A stretch of 8,615 nucleotides of DNA, taken from assembly GCA_021621525.1 (NCBI GenBank), contig JAJVUU010000072.1, forward strand, positions 1-8,615, read 5' to 3'. Of the stretch, positions 6,885 through 8,615 are shown piece by piece. The notes under the pieces were generated by a model. That model saw only the letters and a program-made list of their open reading frames with translations. It had not been told where the DNA came from and did not search any database. Made by a program: the position numbers and the translations under genes. Each line of letters starts with the position of its first letter. Within the stretch, counting starts at the first letter, position 1. The stretch comes from Caryophanales bacterium. GTDB taxonomy: Bacteria; Bacillota_I; Bacilli_A; RFN20; CAG-288.

Positions 6885-8132
6885 ATGTCATATACGATGG
6901 ATACGGATTTGGAAGCTGGCATCCAATTGATTGAACAGAATACCAAAATCAATACGGCTCTCAAGTTGATCAATAAGTCTGCAAGATTTGGAAAAACACC
7001 TGGAAAATCCTACTTTGAAATCGGTGAAATTTTCCGCAAGGGTATCCCTGGTCTTGAAGCCAATCCTGAAGATGCAAGGAAATATTATGACATTGCCATG
7101 GTTAAATTCGAGGAAGGCTCCAAAGACAGCCTCGATTATCGTGAAATGGGTGATTATTATTACTATGGCCTCGGGACTAAGAAAGCAGATAAGAATGCTG
7201 CCTTGGTTTGCTATAGCAAGGCTGCCGAAGATGGTGACGAGATTGCTGCCGAGAGAAAGGCGGAAATTCAGAATCAGCTGGACAAAGGCGATTCTTCTAG
7301 CACGCCGACTTTGACTCCTGACACCGTTGCCAAGGAAGAAAAGACGGATGAGGAAGAAAATGCTGAACCCTTGAAAGAGGCAACCGCTTCGGCTCGTGAT
7401 CAGAATCAGGAAGAAAAAGAGACTCCGAAAGGCGATGTGACAGAAGAGTCGGTTAAAGATGAGCCTACAGTTCAAGTGTCTCCTGTTGTCATCAAAGAAA
7501 ACATGTCTGCTGACACAAGCGATAAGATTATTTCCGAAGAGATCGATTCGGATCAAATTTTGATTAAGGCTCTTCGCATTCTTGATAGTGTCACAGCAGC
7601 CAAAGCCGAAAAATTGGATGCGGTTGAACTTGTGAAGACGGCTAGTGAAGGTGGATCTGTCCGTGCATCCGTTTTGATGGGATTCTTCTATGAGGGTGAT
7701 AATTCCCTGGTTGATACCGATTTTGAAATGTCACGTCATTTTTATGAGAAGGCCATTGAACAGTGTTCCAGTTCTGCTAAGTATAGACTTGGTATCCTCT
7801 ATACGGACAAAGAAGTGCCTTTCTTTGATTTGAAAAAAGGACATGACTTGATTATTGCATCTGCCCATGACGGATATTCTTTTGCCCTTTGTTATTTAGG
7901 TGATTGCTTCCGTTCCAAAGTCGATGATACAAGAAATCTTGAAGTAGCTTATCGTTACTATGCTCTTGCCGGTGAAAGAGGATTGGGTCTTGGCTATCAT
8001 TATATGGCTGAAATTGATGCTTCCCGTCAACAGCTGGACCTTGCCAAGAAGCATGAGAAATCAGCTGTCGAAAATGGGTTTGATGTCAATTTAGGATATC
8101 AGGATCCCTTGTTCTATTCGTTGCATATTTGA
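6885..8132 (+). CDS. Sel1/TPR-like repeat protein with acidic central linker
   Basis: The 415-residue protein has no signal peptide or membrane segment and is probably cytosolic. Residues about 40-128 hold two Sel1-like helical repeats, seen as Tyr/Phe-x-x-Gly-x-x-Phe/Tyr-x-x-Gly, then Ala-x-x-x-Tyr-Tyr and 'NAALVCYSKAAEDGDEIA'. A low-complexity linker (about 130-225) rich in Glu, Asp, Lys, Thr, Ser and Pro follows. A second block of three or four Sel1-like repeats spans about 225-395, with MGFFYEGD, HFYEKAIEQ, LGDCFRSK, AYRYYALAGERG and YHYMAEI. Sel1 repeats are protein-binding scaffolds, but the partner here is unknown. GGAGGA (6871-6876) lies eight bases before the ATG, and an in-frame ATG at codon 5 is less well placed. 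The gene is a single transcription unit with its own promoter and a strong terminator. Confidence 0.88.
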   Translation: MSYTMDTDLEAGIQLIEQNTKINTALKLINKSARFGKTPGKSYFEIGEIFRKGIPGLEANPEDARKYYDIAMVKFEEGSKDSLDYREMGDYYYYGLGTKKADKNAALVCYSKAAEDGDEIAAERKAEIQNQLDKGDSSSTPTLTPDTVAKEEKTDEEENAEPLKEATASARDQNQEEKETPKGDVTEESVKDEPTVQVSPVVIKENMSADTSDKIISEEIDSDQILIKALRILDSVTAAKAEKLDAVELVKTASEGGSVRASVLMGFFYEGDNSLVDTDFEMSRHFYEKAIEQCSSSAKYRLGILYTDKEVPFFDLKKGHDLIIASAHDGYSFALCYLGDCFRSKVDDTRNLEVAYRYYALAGERGLGLGYHYMAEIDASRQQLDLAKKHEKSAVENGFDVNLGYQDPLFYSLHI

Positions 8133-8139
8133 TTATGGT

Positions 8140-8161
8140 GCGCCCTTCGGGGCGCTTTTTT
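8140..8161 (+). terminator. Intrinsic terminator of the Sel1-repeat gene
   Basis: GCGCCC (8140-8145), loop TTCG, GGGCGC (8150-8155), then six T (8156-8161). It is a six-pair all-GC stem with the extra-stable C(UUCG)G tetraloop, starting seven bases after the stop codon. Confidence 0.96.
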
Positions 8162-8476
8162 AAATCTTGTTTGCTTTGTTGTATACCATGAAACAGTGGC
8201 TAAAAGATGAAAATCATCTTTTTTCACTATTTGGTTTAGGATGTTGTGATCTGACCCTTTTTTCGACTGACCTTCTAACTACATTATTGTTTCAATTGGC
8301 AAACTTGTGACATCGCTTTGTATTCGTATTCCTTACAGTATTTAAAAAGCCGTTTAAGGGAATGAGATTTTTGTTGATTTTTCTAGCTGATTGGTACTTT
8401 TTCTTGATGATAATCGCATCAAAATTGTTGCCTTCTGGTGGGACATCATATTATTTTTCAAAAGCACATAGTGTTT
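8162..8476. other. Gene-poor spacer before the rRNA promoter
   Basis: No supported gene was found in these 315 bases. The stretch is more AT-rich than the coding DNA. It holds the inverted repeat at 8202-8224, a weaker one TTGATG/CATCAA (8404-8409/8417-8422), a 40-codon frame at 8188-8310 without a ribosome binding site, and the beginning of a 61-codon frame at 8362 that runs into the rRNA promoter. No tRNA or recognisable small RNA was seen. Confidence 0.6.
8202..8224. repeat. AT-rich perfect inverted repeat, possible terminator
   Basis: AAAAGATGA (8202-8210) and TCATCTTTT (8214-8222) form a nine-pair stem with a three-base AAA loop, followed by two more T. GTG/CAC pairs (8196-8198/8225-8227) may extend it beyond small internal loops. 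It lies 40 bases after the strong Sel1-gene terminator. It could be a backup terminator, or one for a transcript from either side, but stability is modest because of the A-T pairs. Confidence 0.5.
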
Positions 8477-8507
8477 TGACATACGGAAATGCATCTCGAG
8501 TAAATAA
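8477..8507 (+). promoter_or_regulatory. Possible upstream rRNA promoter (P1)
   Basis: A perfect TTGACA (8477-8482) is followed by AT-rich DNA with TAAATA at 8502-8507, a 19-base spacing that is longer than ideal. Tandem promoters are common before rRNA operons in Bacillota, so this could be an outer promoter. The -10 is weak, and the box may have no function. Confidence 0.35.
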
Positions 8508-8553
8508 AAAAGATAAAATATATCTTGCTATTTTAAAAAGCATGTAGTAGAAT
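8501..8553 (+). promoter_or_regulatory. rRNA-type promoter with UP-like A-tract
   Basis: TTGCTA (8525-8530), exactly 17 bases, and TAGAAT (8548-8553) make a good core promoter. The 24 bases before the -35 are almost wholly A and T with A-runs (8501-8524), like the UP elements of rRNA promoters. Start is expected near 8560. It directly precedes an rRNA-leader signature, which supports the assignment. Confidence 0.75.
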
Positions 8554-8559
8554 TCTAAA

Positions 8560-8615
8560 CGCGCCAAAAATGAGGCGCAGATACGATCGCTCTTTGAAAA
8601 CTGAACGGGATGACC
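8560..8615 (+). ncRNA. Start of rRNA operon leader, with boxA-like element (cut by window end)
   Basis: The predicted transcript begins with a hairpin GCGCC/GGCGC (8561-8565/8574-8578) that lacks a U-run. GATCGCTCTTTGAAAACTGA (8585-8604) follows; it resembles the conserved boxA-containing leader found before 16S, and repeated in the spacer before 23S, in many Bacillota. With a promoter just upstream and no rRNA before it, a 16S gene probably starts beyond the window. No mature rRNA sequence is visible. Confidence 0.75.

Noticed and set aside
6888..7556. Minus-strand frame of 222 codons opposite the Sel1-repeat gene
   Set aside because: It is antisense to a well-supported gene with a promoter, SD and terminator, and the residues are the mirror of that gene's codons.
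8404..8422. Inverted repeat TTGATG/CATCAA
   Set aside because: Only six pairs with a seven-base loop and no U-run on either strand; too weak to call a terminator.
8362..8547. 61-codon frame with a hydrophobic start
   Set aside because: The ribosome binding site is absent (AAGGG is only one base from the ATG), and its 3' half is the rRNA promoter and UP-like element.

Overview
The window looks like ordinary chromosome of a low-to-moderate-GC Bacillota-type bacterium (GC roughly 40-45% by eye). The signs are strong AGGAGG-type ribosome binding sites, a T-box leader in front of a tRNA-synthetase gene, the lon-engB gene pair (the same pair as in Bacillus), and a Bacillota-style rRNA leader at the right end. 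TGG encodes Trp and TGA is a real stop (lon, radC and the Sel1 gene end in it), so the TGA-as-Trp code of Mycoplasma and Spiroplasma is excluded. A lineage near Erysipelotrichia or related gut Bacillota is a guess only. All six accepted genes are on the + strand.

Layout. (1) 26-3026: lon (ATP-dependent protease) and engB (ribosome-assembly GTPase), one base apart and probably one transcript whose promoter lies left of the window. (2) 3037-5923: a self-contained valS unit. It has a promoter, a complete T-box leader with a GUC valine specifier, an antiterminator with the UGGU bulge, a competing hairpin that contains the valS Shine-Dalgarno, the valS gene, and a terminator. (3) 5911-6783: a 60-codon peptide gene with a double-glycine-type leader, whose ribosome binding site lies inside the valS terminator hairpin. 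It overlaps radC by 13 bases. (4) 6815-8161: a separate unit with its own promoter and a UUCG-loop terminator, encoding a cytosolic Sel1/TPR-like repeat protein in two halves joined by an acidic linker. (5) 8162-8615: a gene-poor stretch ending in an rRNA-type promoter (TTGCTA-N17-TAGAAT behind an A-rich UP-like element) and the start of an rRNA leader. An rRNA gene, most likely 16S, should begin shortly beyond the right edge.

Most genes are housekeeping: protein quality control, ribosome assembly, valine charging and DNA-maintenance-associated radC. The least explained items are the double-glycine peptide, with its SD-in-terminator arrangement and coupling to radC, and the valS leader, where the same hairpin could act as terminator, as SD sequestrator, or as both. 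No CRISPR array, insertion sequence, tRNA gene or prophage gene was seen.
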